A DNA stretch of 64,000 nucleotides from Synechococcus sp. UW140 (lineage in GTDB: Bacteria > Cyanobacteriota > Cyanobacteriia > PCC-6307 > Cyanobiaceae), in NCBI GenBank assembly GCA_945877115.1, contig CAMCQR010000003.1:1-64000 (forward strand), in the 5' to 3' direction. The notes below the pieces were generated by a model. It searched no databases, was not told the origin of the DNA, and saw nothing but the letters and a program-made list of their open reading frames with translations. Below are positions 9,887-21,117 of this stretch, one piece after another; within the stretch, counting starts at the first letter, position 1; every line of letters starts with the position of its first letter. Position numbers and translations under genes: made by a program.

Positions 9887-12800
9887 ATGTTCACCCAGGT
9901 CCGCTCCGCCAACCGCCGAGTCAGCCCTGAACATGGCGATGGCCGGTACCTGATGCGGGCTGTCTACGTGGTGCTGGAGCCCCAGTACCAAAACGCCCTG
10001 ACCAGTGCTGCCACCAGCATCAACGAACAGAACAGTGGCCTGGCGGTGGAGCTGAATGGCTATCTAATTGAAGAGCTGCGGGATCCTGAGAATTATAAAC
10101 AATTTTGTGAAGATGTCGCCCAAGCCGATGTCTTTATCGCCTCCCTGATTTTCATCGAGGATCTGGCTCAAAAGGTGGTTGAAGCCGTAGCGCCCCATCG
10201 CGACCACCTTAAGGCTGCAGTGGTGTTTCCTTCGATGCCAGAGGTGATGCGCCTCAACAAGCTGGGCACTTTTTCGATGGCTCAGCTGGGCCAGAGCAAG
10301 AGCGCCATTGCCCAGTTCATGAAAAAGCGCAAGGAGAAGGGAGGCAGTGCCGGGTTCCAGGACGCGATGCTCAAACTGCTGAACACCTTGCCTACGGTCC
10401 TGAAATATCTGCCGGTGGAAAAGGCCCAGGATGCCCGTTCCTTCATGCTCAGTTTCCAATACTGGCTGGGCGGCACACCGGATAATCTGCGCAACTTCCT
10501 GTTGATGCTGGCGGATAAGTACGTCTTTCCCCGGGGGGAAGATGGCCGTCCCCAGTTGGAAGTTGCCGATCCAGTGGTGTTTCCCGATCTGGGCCTCTGG
10601 CACCCCTTGGCCCCGGGCATGTTCGAGGACCTCAAAGAATATCTCAACTGGAATACCAGCCGCAGCGACCTCAGTGAAAAAGCGAAGCGAGGACCTGTCA
10701 TTGGCCTCGTCCTGCAACGCAGCCACATCGTCACCGGCGATGAAGCCCATTACGTGGCCGTGATTCAGGAATTGGAGTACCGCGGCGCCACTGTCATCCC
10801 GGTGTTCTGCGGGGGGCTGGATTTCAGCAAACCGGTCAACGCCTTCTTCTACGACCCCCTCAACCCGGAAACCCCTTTGGTGGATGGGGTCGTCAGCCTG
10901 ACGGGCTTTGCCCTGGTGGGCGGTCCGGCTCGCCAGGACCACCCCAAGGCGATCGAAGCGCTCAGCCGCCTGAACAGGCCTTACATGGTGGCCCTGCCCC
11001 TTGTCTTTCAAACCACTCAGGAATGGGAAGAGAGCGACCTGGGGTTACATCCGGTACAGGTGGCCCTGCAAATCGCCATTCCCGAACTGGACGGCGCCAT
11101 CGAACCGATCGTCCTTTCGGGCCGCGATGACGCCACCGGCAAAGCCCACACCCTCCAGGATCGGGTGGAAGCCATCGCCGAACGCTCGATTCGCTGGGCC
11201 TCGCTGCGCATCAAACCCCGCGCCGACAAAAAGCTGGCGATCACGGTCTTCAGCTTCCCTCCTGATAAGGGCAACGTTGGTACCGCCGCCTACCTGGATG
11301 TCTTCGGTTCGATCTACCGGGTCCTCGAAGAAATGAAAGCCAAGGGCTACGTCATCCAGGACATGCCCCGCAGCCCCAAGGCCCTGATGGATGCGGTACT
11401 CCAGGATCCAGAGGCCCTGGCAGGGGCGCCGGAACTGGCCATCGCCCATCGCATGAGTGTGGCCGAGTATGAGCGGCTCACCCCCTATTCGGGCCGTCTC
11501 GAAGAGAACTGGGGCAAACCACCCGGCAATCTCAACTCCGATGGCACAAACCTTTTGATCTACGGACGCCACTTCGGCAACATCTTCGTCGGCGTCCAAC
11601 CCACCTTCGGCTACGAAGGGGATCCCATGCGCTTGCTTTATTCCCGCAGCGCCAGTCCCCACCACGGCTTTGCGGCCTACTACACCTATTTAGAGAAAGT
11701 CTGGCAAGCCGACGCCGTCCTCCACTTCGGCACCCACGGCTCCCTTGAATTCATGCCCGGCAAACAGATGGGCATGAGCGAGACCTGCTATCCCGACTCC
11801 CTGATCGGCTCCCTGCCCAACCTTTACTACTACGCCGCCAACAATCCTTCTGAAGCCACCATCGCCAAGCGGCGCGGCTACGCCGCGACGATTAGTTATC
11901 TGACACCGCCCGCCGAAAATGCTGGTCTGTACAAAGGCCTCAAAGAACTTGGGGAACTGGTGGGCTCCTACCAACAGCTGCGGGAGAGTTCCCGTGGTGT
12001 CCAGATCGTCAACGCGATCATGGAAACGGCGCGCCAATGCAACCTTGATAAAGATGTCAACCTGCCGGAAGTCGATGGGTCCGAACTGAGCCAGGACGAA
12101 CGGGATGGGGTGGTCGGCTCGGTCTATCGCCAGTTGATGGAAATTGAAAGCCGGCTGTTGCCCTGCGGGCTGCACACCATCGGCAAACCGCCCACTGCCG
12201 AAGAAGCGATCGCCACCTTGGTAAGTATTGCCGCCCTTGAACGCGAAGAAGAAGAATTGCGGTCGCTGCCGGGCCTGTTAGCGGAAGCCCGGGGACGCAC
12301 GATCACGGAGATCTACAAAGGCAACGACGACGGCATACTGGCCGATGTCGAACTCAACCGCACGATCACCGAAACCTGTCGCGCAGCCGTTGGAGCCATG
12401 GTGCGCCAAGTGACTGGCAGCGATGGGCGCGTCAATCTGCGGCGCAACTTCGGCTGGTTCTTCGACCTGTTTGAGCGCTTGGGTTTCAAAATACCCAGTC
12501 CCTGGCTGGCGGCCTGTCAAAGTTCCGGCTTCGGAGCAATCAACCCGATTGAACTGGACAAACAATTCGCCTATCTGCGTTTTTGCCTTGAGCAGATTTG
12601 TGCCGATATGGAAATGGAGAGCCTGTTGAAGGCCCTCGATGGTGAATACGTGCTGCCCGGTCCTGGGGGCGATCCTATCCGCAACCCAGGGGTGCTGCCC
12701 AGTGGTAAGAACATCCACGCCCTAGATCCCCAATCCATTCCCACCAAAGCCGCGATTGCCTCGGCCAAGGTGGTTGTGGACCGCTTGATCGAGCGGCAAA

Positions 12801-13891
12801 AAGCGGAACAAGGCGCCTGGCCTGAAACGATTGCCTGCGTGCTGTGGGGTACGGACAATATCAAGACCTATGGGGAGTCCCTGGCCCAGATCCTCTGGTT
12901 TATTGGTGTGCGACCCATGAGTGATTCCCTAGGTCGTGTTAACAAACTAGAGCTCATTTCCTTGGAAGAATTGGGACGCCCCCGCATCGATGTGGTGGTG
13001 AATTGCAGCGGTGTCTTCCGCGACCTATTCATCAACCAGATGGGCCTGATCGACCAAGGCGTCAAAATGGCGGCCGAGGCGGATGAACCCCTTGAAATGA
13101 ACTTTGTGCGCAAACACAGTCAGGAGCAAGCAGCCGAACAAGGCATCTCCCTGCGAGAGGCGGCAACACGGGTGTTCTCGAATGCGAGCGGCAGCTACAG
13201 TTCTAATGTCAATCTTGCAGTCGAAAACAGCACCTGGGAAGAGGAAGGCGAATTGCAAGAGATGTATTTGTCTCGCAAAACATTCGCCTTTAATGCAGAC
13301 AACCCCGGCGAGATGAATCAAAAGCGAGATGTCTTCGAGGCGGCCATGAAAACCGCCGATGTCACCTTCCAAAACCTGGATTCAGCTGAAATCTCACTCA
13401 CCGATGTCAGCCACTACTTTGACTCCGATCCCACCAAACTGATTGCTGGTTTGCGGGATGACGGCAAGGCACCGACCAGTTACATCGCCGATACCACCAC
13501 CGCCAACGCCCAAGTGCGCTCCTTGAGCGAGACCATTCGCCTCGACTCGCGTACAAAGCTCCTCAACCCCAAATGGTACGAGGGCATGCTCAATTCGGGC
13601 TACGAAGGGGTCAGAGAAGTGGCCAAGCGGCTAAACTTCACCCTGGGCTGGAGTGCGACCAGTGGCGCTGTTGACAACTTTGTTTATGAAGAAGCCAATG
13701 ATACTTTCATCAACGATCCCGAAATGCGGAAGCGGCTGATGGATCTCAACCCCCACAGCTTCCGTCGAATTGTGAGCACCCTACTTGAAGTCAATGGCCG
13801 TGGCTACTGGGAAACCAGTGATGAAAATATAGCCCAACTTCAGGAAATTTACCAAGAAGTTGAAGATCGTATTGAGGGGGTTAAAAACTGA
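9887..13891 (+). CDS. chlH: Magnesium chelatase subunit H
   Basis: 1334-aa ORF with CobN/Mg-chelatase motifs ([51 protein letters not shown]). Confidence 0.98.
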   Translation: MFTQVRSANRRVSPEHGDGRYLMRAVYVVLEPQYQNALTSAATSINEQNSGLAVELNGYLIEELRDPENYKQFCEDVAQADVFIASLIFIEDLAQKVVEAVAPHRDHLKAAVVFPSMPEVMRLNKLGTFSMAQLGQSKSAIAQFMKKRKEKGGSAGFQDAMLKLLNTLPTVLKYLPVEKAQDARSFMLSFQYWLGGTPDNLRNFLLMLADKYVFPRGEDGRPQLEVADPVVFPDLGLWHPLAPGMFEDLKEYLNWNTSRSDLSEKAKRGPVIGLVLQRSHIVTGDEAHYVAVIQELEYRGATVIPVFCGGLDFSKPVNAFFYDPLNPETPLVDGVVSLTGFALVGGPARQDHPKAIEALSRLNRPYMVALPLVFQTTQEWEESDLGLHPVQVALQIAIPELDGAIEPIVLSGRDDATGKAHTLQDRVEAIAERSIRWASLRIKPRADKKLAITVFSFPPDKGNVGTAAYLDVFGSIYRVLEEMKAKGYVIQDMPRSPKALMDAVLQDPEALAGAPELAIAHRMSVAEYERLTPYSGRLEENWGKPPGNLNSDGTNLLIYGRHFGNIFVGVQPTFGYEGDPMRLLYSRSASPHHGFAAYYTYLEKVWQADAVLHFGTHGSLEFMPGKQMGMSETCYPDSLIGSLPNLYYYAANNPSEATIAKRRGYAATISYLTPPAENAGLYKGLKELGELVGSYQQLRESSRGVQIVNAIMETARQCNLDKDVNLPEVDGSELSQDERDGVVGSVYRQLMEIESRLLPCGLHTIGKPPTAEEAIATLVSIAALEREEEELRSLPGLLAEARGRTITEIYKGNDDGILADVELNRTITETCRAAVGAMVRQVTGSDGRVNLRRNFGWFFDLFERLGFKIPSPWLAACQSSGFGAINPIELDKQFAYLRFCLEQICADMEMESLLKALDGEYVLPGPGGDPIRNPGVLPSGKNIHALDPQSIPTKAAIASAKVVVDRLIERQKAEQGAWPETIACVLWGTDNIKTYGESLAQILWFIGVRPMSDSLGRVNKLELISLEELGRPRIDVVVNCSGVFRDLFINQMGLIDQGVKMAAEADEPLEMNFVRKHSQEQAAEQGISLREAATRVFSNASGSYSSNVNLAVENSTWEEEGELQEMYLSRKTFAFNADNPGEMNQKRDVFEAAMKTADVTFQNLDSAEISLTDVSHYFDSDPTKLIAGLRDDGKAPTSYIADTTTANAQVRSLSETIRLDSRTKLLNPKWYEGMLNSGYEGVREVAKRLNFTLGWSATSGAVDNFVYEEANDTFINDPEMRKRLMDLNPHSFRRIVSTLLEVNGRGYWETSDENIAQLQEIYQEVEDRIEGVKN

Positions 13892-13918
13892 CCATGGACA
13901 CCAAGGTTATCCATGGTT

Positions 13919-15028
13919 TCAATTGATATTTTTAAGTCCAGCAGACAGGTCCGACTCGCGGGCGGCGTCACAGCAACGCTGGCTGGCTGCCGCCTCCGCC
14001 AGGCCTGGCACCATCGGCCGCCCCTCCGCAATCGCAGCCGCCCAACAACCGATCAGACGCCGCACCGGGGCGATGCGCCCATCGCTCCAAATGCGTGGGA
14101 AGGCCAGGGCGGGATCAGGAACTAATTCCGTCAACCCCGGATCCCCCGGCCGCCCTCTCCAAAGACGGAAACCATGGACATAGTCCGCCTGGTTGGGGGA
14201 ACCCAGCACAAAGGTGGCCTCACTGCCATGGAGTTCGAGCCAGCAGCCGCGCCCGTGCCGGGCCACGGAGGCCAAGTTGAGCTGGGCTGGCACCCTTCGG
14301 CCCCAACCATCCTCCAATTGGAGCTGCACCAGGGCGATGTCCTCCGCATCCACCGTGGCCATAGGTCCACCGTGGCCCAGGGGCCGCTCGGCAATCGCCG
14401 TACTGAGACTGGCCTGAAGCCGACGACTGGGGCCCACCAGCCAATGCAACATGTCAAAAGCATGGGTGCCCAGCGCCCCCAGCACGCCCCCACCCGCAGC
14501 CGCCTGGGAATACCAGCTCCACGGGCGGCTGGCGTCAGCCCTACTGCTCATCAGCCAGTCGACCTTGATCAGCCAGGGCTCCCCAAGGGCCCCTTCGGCC
14601 AGCAGGGCCGCCAACTGCTGGAACAACGGCACCGCCCGATATTCGAAATCCACCGCCACCACACAGCCCTGGTGCAGGGCCAGCTTTTGCAGGGCCAGCA
14701 CCTGGTCGTTGTGGAGGGCCACTGGCTTTTCGAGCAGCAAATGCTTACCGGCCCGAAGCGCCGCCTGCGCCAGGGCAAAACGGGGGGCGGGCGGAGTGGC
14801 GATCACCACCGCATCCAGGTCGGGATCGGCCAGCATCGCCTCAAAATCAGTGAAGCCAGGGAGGTCGGCCTCGGCGCACACCCCGTCGAGTTTTTCTTGG
14901 CGGGGGTGCCAGAGGGCCACGGGTTCGGTGGCGGGGCAATCGCGCAGAGCCGGCAGATGGACCGCTGCGCCAAATCCCAACCCGGCCACGGCAACCCGCA
15001 GGGATGCCTTGGCGGGGGGCTCAGCCAC
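13919..15028 (-). CDS. Gfo/Idh/MocA family oxidoreductase
   Basis: RVAVAGLGFGAAVHLPAL, DAVVIATPPAPRFALAQAAL, GKHLLLEKPVA; GTG start (VAEPPAK) inferred inside the 394-aa ORF. Confidence 0.88.
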   Translation of the reverse strand: MAEPPAKASLRVAVAGLGFGAAVHLPALRDCPATEPVALWHPRQEKLDGVCAEADLPGFTDFEAMLADPDLDAVVIATPPAPRFALAQAALRAGKHLLLEKPVALHNDQVLALQKLALHQGCVVAVDFEYRAVPLFQQLAALLAEGALGEPWLIKVDWLMSSRADASRPWSWYSQAAAGGGVLGALGTHAFDMLHWLVGPSRRLQASLSTAIAERPLGHGGPMATVDAEDIALVQLQLEDGWGRRVPAQLNLASVARHGRGCWLELHGSEATFVLGSPNQADYVHGFRLWRGRPGDPGLTELVPDPALAFPRIWSDGRIAPVRRLIGCWAAAIAEGRPMVPGLAEAAASQRCCDAARESDLSAGLKNIN

Positions 15029-15548
15029 GGGACCCCTCCTGACCCTGGAGCAGCTCGGCACCGGCGGCACACACCTCGATGAGGAGCCGCCGCACCAAAT
15101 CATCGGGCCCGGCCGGTTGCCACTCGGAGCCCCAGCGGGGCAAGCCGTTGACCGCCAGATCCCGGTACAGGGACTGATCGCAATCCAGCTCCATCACGTA
15201 AAGGGTCCCTGGGGCCTGGCGAGGCGAGCGGGGGCCAGGGACCGCGCCACCCCTGGGCTCGGCCGTTGCATCGGCCGAGGTCTCCCCAGCGGCGTCAGGG
15301 TCGGGCGCCGGCTGGAAACGACTCAGAACAGTCAGGCGGCCCTGGCGTGAAAGACGCAGGCTGCCCGAATCCCACCACTGGCGACCCTCGGCGCTGGCGG
15401 TCAGCTCCTGCCAGGCCACCGGACCCGCCCAGGCAGGCCTGGCCGGGCTGAGCAGCCAGGCCCCTGGCAGCAGCAAAAGGGCCACCAAAAGCCAGGCAGC
15501 CCCCCGGCTGGCCAGCCCCCTCAACCCCGCCGCAAATGGGGGGATCAC
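15021..15548 (-). CDS. Conserved hypothetical exported protein
   Basis: 175-aa ORF with N-terminal hydrophobic signal; short overlap with the oxidoreductase start. Confidence 0.6.
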   Translation of the reverse strand: MIPPFAAGLRGLASRGAAWLLVALLLLPGAWLLSPARPAWAGPVAWQELTASAEGRQWWDSGSLRLSRQGRLTVLSRFQPAPDPDAAGETSADATAEPRGGAVPGPRSPRQAPGTLYVMELDCDQSLYRDLAVNGLPRWGSEWQPAGPDDLVRRLLIEVCAAGAELLQGQEGSRG

Positions 15549-16435
15549 AAGGTCACAGGGACGGGCTGGCGGACCACCCCGTGCAATTCGAGTAGGGCAA
15601 CCAGGGTGGATCGCAGTTCGGTGCGGGGAACGATGGCATCGACAAAACCATGGTCCTGCAGGTACTCGGCCGTCTGGAATCCCTCCGGCAGCTTCTCCCT
15701 CAGGGTCTGTTCAATCACACGCCGACCCGCAAAACCAATCAGGGCCTTGGGTTCGGCCAAAATTAGATCCCCCAGCATGGCGAAGCTAGCTGTCACCCCT
15801 CCAGTGGTGGGATGGGTGAGCAGGGGCAGATAGAGAAGCCTGGCCTGCCGATGGTGCTGCAGGGCCCCGGAAATCTTGGCCATCTGCATCAGGCTGAGCA
15901 TGCCTTCTTGCATGCGGGCGCCACCGGAGGCACAGACAATCATCAGGGGGTAGCGGCGAGCTGTGGCCTCTTCCACCAGTCGCGTGAGCTTTTCACCCAC
16001 AACCGACCCCATCGAACCGCCCATGAAGCGGAAATCCATGACCCCCAAGGCCAGGGGCAATCCCTGCAGCCGACACAAGCCCGTCACCACGGCATCCCGT
16101 AATCCCGTGGCGGCCTGGGCGTCGCGCAAGCGATCGGCGTAGCTGCGCCGATCCTTGAAGGCCAGGGGATCGATGGGGGAAAGCTCAACGTCCAGGGCCT
16201 CGAAACTGCCCTCATCAGCCAATAAGCGGATGCGCTCGGCACTGTCAATGCGGTTGTGGTACCCGCAGGCCTTGCAGACGCTGGCATGGGCGATCAGGTC
16301 CTTGCGATAGACCACCTCGCCGCATTCGGGACATTTGCTCCAGAGGCCATCGCCCTCGTCACTTTCAGGAGCCTGGTTGGGCCGCACCGCCGGAGCGTTC
16401 TTGCGGCGATCAGCGAACCAGTCGAACAGCGACAT
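15545..16435 (-). CDS. accD: Acetyl-CoA carboxylase carboxyltransferase subunit beta
   Basis: Zinc ribbon [28 protein letters not shown] and [23 protein letters not shown]. Confidence 0.97.
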   Translation of the reverse strand: MSLFDWFADRRKNAPAVRPNQAPESDEGDGLWSKCPECGEVVYRKDLIAHASVCKACGYHNRIDSAERIRLLADEGSFEALDVELSPIDPLAFKDRRSYADRLRDAQAATGLRDAVVTGLCRLQGLPLALGVMDFRFMGGSMGSVVGEKLTRLVEEATARRYPLMIVCASGGARMQEGMLSLMQMAKISGALQHHRQARLLYLPLLTHPTTGGVTASFAMLGDLILAEPKALIGFAGRRVIEQTLREKLPEGFQTAEYLQDHGFVDAIVPRTELRSTLVALLELHGVVRQPVPVTL

Positions 16436-16492
16436 CGGGGGGGCAAGGACTGGGAGGGGCTATTCCCCATTTAAGAACCTGGAGCTACCGCT

Positions 16493-17398
16493 TCAAGGAT
16501 GCGGCAGCAGAAGATCAAGCCAGAAGCGGGAACCAGCCCACCAAACCGCCAGGGTGCCAGCGGCCAGGAACGGCCCGAAGGCCAGGGCCTGGCCCCGCCG
16601 CAGCCGACCCGTCAGACGACCGAGCAGGCCGAACAGGCCACCGGAAAGCACCGCCAGGGCCACTGCCAATCCAAGACCCATCGGACCCAACCAGGCGCCC
16701 ATCAGGGCCGCCAACTTGGCGTCCCCCAATCCAAGGGCCGGCTTGCCAAGGGCGCGAGCCGCCAAGGCGCTGCAAAGTTCAAAACCCAGGAGTCCCATCG
16801 CCGCCGCCAGGAGATGGGAAAAAAGCAACCCGCGGCCGATCGTCGGACCCTGCTGGAATCCGAGGAGAGCCGTCACGGCAAGGCCGGTCACCAGCCCCCA
16901 GCGACAAAGGGGTTCGGGCAACCAAAGGCTGTCGAGATCGATCAACACCAGCGGAATCAACCAGCTCACCAACCCCCAGCCGGCTAGCAACAGCAGCAGG
17001 GGATCCGGGGCCGGACCCATGGCCGCTGGTTGGGCCAGCAAAGTGATCAACCACAACAGGGCGCAGGCAGACTCCACCAACGGATACCGTCTGGAAATCG
17101 GGGCCTTGCAATAGCGGCAACGACCGCGCAACAGCACCCAGGAGAGCACCGGCACGTTGTCCCACCAGGCCAGGGTTGTGCCGCAGCGGGGGCAGTGGCT
17201 GGAGGGCCAGAGGATGGATTCCTGGCGCGGCAATCGCCAAGTGACCACGTTGAGAAAACTTCCCACTGCCGCCCCGAACATAGCGGTGACCAAGGGAGGG
17301 GCCAGCGGCATGAAGGGGGCCATGGCGGTCAACTGGTCCAGCGGGGCGTGCCGCCCCGGGGAGATCGGGAGCGGGATTGGCTCCGCCCCCGTAACCAA
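16493..17398 (-). CDS. Prepilin peptidase (A24 family)
   Basis: GSFLNVVTWRLPR, CPRCGTTLAWWDNVPVLSW...CRYCKAPISRRYPLVE, GLGDAKL; true start may be the internal Met near 17323. Confidence 0.92.
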   Translation of the reverse strand: MVTGAEPIPLPISPGRHAPLDQLTAMAPFMPLAPPLVTAMFGAAVGSFLNVVTWRLPRQESILWPSSHCPRCGTTLAWWDNVPVLSWVLLRGRCRYCKAPISRRYPLVESACALLWLITLLAQPAAMGPAPDPLLLLLAGWGLVSWLIPLVLIDLDSLWLPEPLCRWGLVTGLAVTALLGFQQGPTIGRGLLFSHLLAAAMGLLGFELCSALAARALGKPALGLGDAKLAALMGAWLGPMGLGLAVALAVLSGGLFGLLGRLTGRLRRGQALAFGPFLAAGTLAVWWAGSRFWLDLLLPHP

Positions 17399-17772
17399 TC
17401 AATGGGTACAAACTGCTCCTGAGGCAGCAGCACCGGAAGATCAAAGACCACCCGGCCCTGGCGACTTTCACCCACCATCACCACCCCGGCAGGTTCAATG
17501 CCCGCAGGGCCGGTGCAAAGAAAGGCGTGATACACCTGGCGTGCCGAACCCAACAGTTCACGACTGTTGACACGATCCAGCCTCAGGGGAGTCACGGCCC
17601 ATGGAACCGGATTCACCTCGGCGCTGCGCTCTCCTTGGCGGCCAGCCGTCTGGTTCAGCTCCAGCGATCGAGCCGGTCCGATCAGAAAAGAAGGAGAAAC
17701 GGGGAGCCCAGGGTGACTGGAGGTTGGATTGGCGGAGGAGGGGGTGATAATTGGACGGTGACCGTTGATCAC
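17329..17772 (-). CDS. Hypothetical protein
   Basis: 147-aa ORF in the prepilin peptidase-prk gap; C-terminus overlaps the longest start of the peptidase. Confidence 0.4.
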   Translation of the reverse strand: MINGHRPIITPSSANPTSSHPGLPVSPSFLIGPARSLELNQTAGRQGERSAEVNPVPWAVTPLRLDRVNSRELLGSARQVYHAFLCTGPAGIEPAGVVMVGESRQGRVVFDLPVLLPQEQFVPIDWLRGRSQSRSRSPRGGTPRWTS

Positions 17773-17820
17773 CCGACCTTGGGCGCAACTGTAGGCGCTA
17801 AAGGTTTGCTTTGGCGGCGA

Positions 17821-18723
17821 TCAAGCAGCGATCTTCTTCTCCTCGATCATACGGTGAATGATCGGGGTGAGGATCAGCTCCATAGCAAAGCCCATCTTGC
17901 CGCCGCTCACCACAATGGAACTAGGGTTCGACATGAACGAGTCGTGGATCATGTCGAGCAGATAGGGGAAGTTGATCCCCCACTTGTCGCGGGCTACCTT
18001 GCGGAAGTGGATGATCACGAAGCTTTCATCCGCTGTCGGGATCGTCTGGATGAAAAAGGGGTTCGAGGTGTCCACGGTGGGGATCCTCTGAAAGTTGATG
18101 TCGGTGAGGCTGAACTGCGGGCAGATGTGGTTGATGTAATCCGGCATGCGGCGCAGGATCGTATCCACCGTGGCCTCGGCCGAATAGCCCCGCTCCTGGT
18201 TGTCACGGGCGATCTTCTGAATCCACTCTAGGTTCACAATTGGCACCACGCCGATCAACAAATCCGCCAGCTTGCGCAAGTCGTAGCCCTCGCCCACCAC
18301 GCCGCCGTGTAGGCCTTCATAGAAGAGCAGGTCGGTGTCGGCGGGTATGGCTTCCCAGGGAGTGAACTGGCCAGGTTCCAGGTTGGTGCCGAGGCGGGCG
18401 TTATGGTCAGCGGCCTCGTCGGTCGAGTGGAGGTAATAGCGCTTCTCGCCACCACCGGTTTCGCCGTAGGTCTTAAAGAGCTCCTCGAGCTTGTCAAAGC
18501 GATTGGCGCAGGGGCCGAAGTGCGAAAACTTTTTGCCTTCCGCCAGCGCCTTGGCCATGGCCTCCTTCATGGGGCCCCTTTCGTAGCGGTGGTAGCTGTC
18601 ACCCTCCACCACGGCCGGAGTGATGCCCTCGCGCTTGAAGATGTATTCGAAGGCTCGCTTGACGGTGCTGGTCCCAGCGCCGGAAGAACCGGTGACAGAG
18701 ACAACCGGGTGACGCTTCGACAT
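17821..18723 (-). CDS. prk: Phosphoribulokinase, class I (proteobacterial-like) sequence type
   Basis: VVSVTGSSGAGTSTVKRAFEYIF, LLFYEGLHGGVV, IGVVPIVNLEWIQKI, QFSLTDINFQRIPTVDTSNPF. Confidence 0.96.
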   Translation of the reverse strand: MSKRHPVVSVTGSSGAGTSTVKRAFEYIFKREGITPAVVEGDSYHRYERGPMKEAMAKALAEGKKFSHFGPCANRFDKLEELFKTYGETGGGEKRYYLHSTDEAADHNARLGTNLEPGQFTPWEAIPADTDLLFYEGLHGGVVGEGYDLRKLADLLIGVVPIVNLEWIQKIARDNQERGYSAEATVDTILRRMPDYINHICPQFSLTDINFQRIPTVDTSNPFFIQTIPTADESFVIIHFRKVARDKWGINFPYLLDMIHDSFMSNPSSIVVSGGKMGFAMELILTPIIHRMIEEKKIAA

Positions 18724-18787
18724 CGGCGCTCAAGGGTAGAGATGCTTGCGAGTTTCGCAGATCGTCGGCCCCACTTCGGCCACCGCT

Positions 18788-19876
18788 TCAGGTCTTGTCA
18801 GCCGCCAAGGCCTCCAGCAGCAGGTCTCCCATGGCTCGGCAGCCCAGGGCCGTGGCTGGATCCGAGGTCAGGTCGCCGGTGCGAGCGCCGGCCGCCAACA
18901 CCCGATCCACCGCCGCTTCCAGGTCGTCTGCCGCAGCCCCCTGATGGAGGCCCAAGCGCAGCATCATGGCGGCCGAAAGGACCATGGCCATCGGGTTGGC
19001 CCGATCCTGACCGGCGATATCCGGCGCCGAACCGTGGACCGGCTCGAACAGACCCGGACCCTCGGAGCCCAGGGAGGCCGAAGGCAACATGCCGATGCTG
19101 CCGGTAAGCATGGCCGCTTCGTCGCTGAGGATGTCGCCGAAGAGATTGCTGGTCAGGATGACGTCGAACTGACGCGGCTCCCGCACCAGTTGCATGGCGG
19201 CGTTATCCACGTACATATGGCTTAAATCAACGTTGGGGTACTCCCCATGGATGGCCTCCACCCGGTCGCGCCAGAGCTGACTGACATCCAGCACGTTGGC
19301 CTTGTCGACGGAACAGACCCGGCCATGCCGTTGCGCCGCCAGCGCGAAGGCCACCCTGGCGATCCGATCGATCTCGTCATCGAAATAGGCCATCGTGTTG
19401 AAGGCCCGCACCCGACCCTCGGCCTCGACCCGGCCCTTCGGGAGCCCGAAATAGACACCGCCAATCAGCTCACGCACCACCACCAGGTCGACGCCGCTGA
19501 TCACTTCCGGCCGCAGGCTGCTGGCGTCAATCAGGGCCGGGATGATCTTGACGGGCCGCAGATTGGCGAAGAGACCCAGGCCCGAACGCAAGGCCAGCAA
19601 ACCGCTCTCCGGGCGCTGCTCGCGGGGCAAACGATCGAACCGGGGCGAACCGATGGCGGCCAGCAACACGGCGTCACTGCCAAGACAGGCCTCCAAAGTG
19701 CTGGCCGGGAGGGGCTCACCGGTGGCATCCAGGGCGGCACCCCCGATCGGTTGCTCATCAAAAACCAAACTGAAGCCATGGCTGCCGGCCACGGCCGCCA
19801 ACAACTGGCGCGTTACCGCAGTGATCTCCGGTCCGATCCCATCGCCGGGAAGCAGGGTGATCCGATAGCTGGTCAT
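18788..19876 (-). CDS. leuB: 3-isopropylmalate dehydrogenase
   Basis: ITLLPGDGIGPEIT, LRSGLGLFANLRPVKI, VDNAAMQLVREPRQFDVILTSNLFGDILSDEAAMLTGSIGMLPSASL. Confidence 0.98.
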   Translation of the reverse strand: MTSYRITLLPGDGIGPEITAVTRQLLAAVAGSHGFSLVFDEQPIGGAALDATGEPLPASTLEACLGSDAVLLAAIGSPRFDRLPREQRPESGLLALRSGLGLFANLRPVKIIPALIDASSLRPEVISGVDLVVVRELIGGVYFGLPKGRVEAEGRVRAFNTMAYFDDEIDRIARVAFALAAQRHGRVCSVDKANVLDVSQLWRDRVEAIHGEYPNVDLSHMYVDNAAMQLVREPRQFDVILTSNLFGDILSDEAAMLTGSIGMLPSASLGSEGPGLFEPVHGSAPDIAGQDRANPMAMVLSAAMMLRLGLHQGAAADDLEAAVDRVLAAGARTGDLTSDPATALGCRAMGDLLLEALAADKT

Positions 19877-19992
19877 CGGGGGCTGGCAAGGGGTAATGCG
19901 GTGGTCGGTGGCCCCTGGGCGGGGACGATCGGTGGGCCTGTCGGCGGGGCGAGACTACCCACTCCCGAGGGGGATAAAGGGGCCAGCGCCCT

Positions 19993-21051
19993 TCAGTCGG
20001 GCTCCCCAAGCTCTGTCAACTGGCGGGCCTGCAACGCCCTCAGGGTGCGGGCCATTTCGGGCAGGCGACTGAAGGCGGCCGAGCAGCGCAGCCAGAGACG
20101 GTTGGGGATCGCCGGATAGCCGCTGACCACCTCGCCCGCCGCCACCTCCCCATGGATGCCGGATTTCGAGGACGCGATGGCGCGGTCACCGATGCGGGAC
20201 CGATTGGCCACCCCCACCTGGCCCGCCAGGATCACCCCGTTACCCAGAACCGCACCCCCAGCGATTCCCACCTGGGCCGCCAGGGCACAGCCGCGGCCCA
20301 GGTGGACCCCATGGCCCACATGCACCAGGTTGTCGATCTTGCTGCCCGCCCCAAGGCGGGTCTCCCCCACGGCGGGCCGATCCACCATGGAGCCACAGCC
20401 CACCTCGACGGCGTCCTCCAACACAACACGGCCCGTCTGCGGCATCTTGCGCCACCCGGTAGGGGTGGGCACAAAACCAAAACCCTCCGAACCGATCACC
20501 GCGGCGGAATGGATGACACAACGGCACCCGAGGCGGGTACCGGGGTGCAGAACCGCATTGGCATGGACCTCACAATCGTCCCCGAGATGCACATCGTCGT
20601 AGAGGACACAGCCGGGATGGAGCGTGCTGCCATGGCCGATGCGACAGCCCGCCCCCACAACCACCCGGGGACCCACGTGCACCCCCGCCCCCAGCCGGGC
20701 GGAAGCATCGACAACGGCGCTGGGGTGGACCCCGGCTGGCGGACGGGGACGGGGATTCAGGGCCTCCAGGGCCTCGGCGAACCCCAGGCGAGGATCGGCC
20801 AGGGCCGCCCAGGCCAGGCCCCGCTCGCTGGCCTGACGCTGCAGCTCAGCGTCGAGGGGGAGCAACACGGCGGCGGCGTTACTGGCAGCGAGGGCCGAGG
20901 CCATGGCATGGCCCGCCTCCAGAAACGCCAACTGACCGGCACCGGCCTGTTCCAGGGACTGACCCCCCAGCAGCTCGGGATCGGGACCCAGATGGCGAGG
21001 TGTGGCCCCCCCTACCTGGCTGATCCTGGTGAGCAGATCGCTGAAACGCAT
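19993..21051 (-). CDS. lpxD: UDP-3-O-acylglucosamine N-acyltransferase
   Basis: Left-handed beta-helix hexapeptides and [31 protein letters not shown]...[16 protein letters not shown]. Confidence 0.96.
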   Translation of the reverse strand: MRFSDLLTRISQVGGATPRHLGPDPELLGGQSLEQAGAGQLAFLEAGHAMASALAASNAAAVLLPLDAELQRQASERGLAWAALADPRLGFAEALEALNPRPRPPAGVHPSAVVDASARLGAGVHVGPRVVVGAGCRIGHGSTLHPGCVLYDDVHLGDDCEVHANAVLHPGTRLGCRCVIHSAAVIGSEGFGFVPTPTGWRKMPQTGRVVLEDAVEVGCGSMVDRPAVGETRLGAGSKIDNLVHVGHGVHLGRGCALAAQVGIAGGAVLGNGVILAGQVGVANRSRIGDRAIASSKSGIHGEVAAGEVVSGYPAIPNRLWLRCSAAFSRLPEMARTLRALQARQLTELGEPD

Positions 21052-21117
21052 TCCCCTAAACCGGCCAGGGCCGGATCGTAAAGCCGGGGCCGCAACCAGG
21101 GAGCAAACCGCCTGGCC

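Noticed and set aside
10064-11011. 315-aa ORF antisense to chlH
   Set aside because: Shadow ORF of a well-supported gene; no domain-like sequence and biased composition.
13892-13916. CCATGGA...TCCATGG inverted repeat after chlH
   Set aside because: Possible weak terminator, but the stem is short and no clean T-tract follows; not called.
14174-15082. 302-aa ORF antisense to the Gfo/Idh oxidoreductase
   Set aside because: Shadow of a clear oxidoreductase; no recognisable motifs.
20152-21081. 309-aa ORF antisense to lpxD
   Set aside because: His/Gly/Pro-rich shadow frame of the hexapeptide repeat gene.
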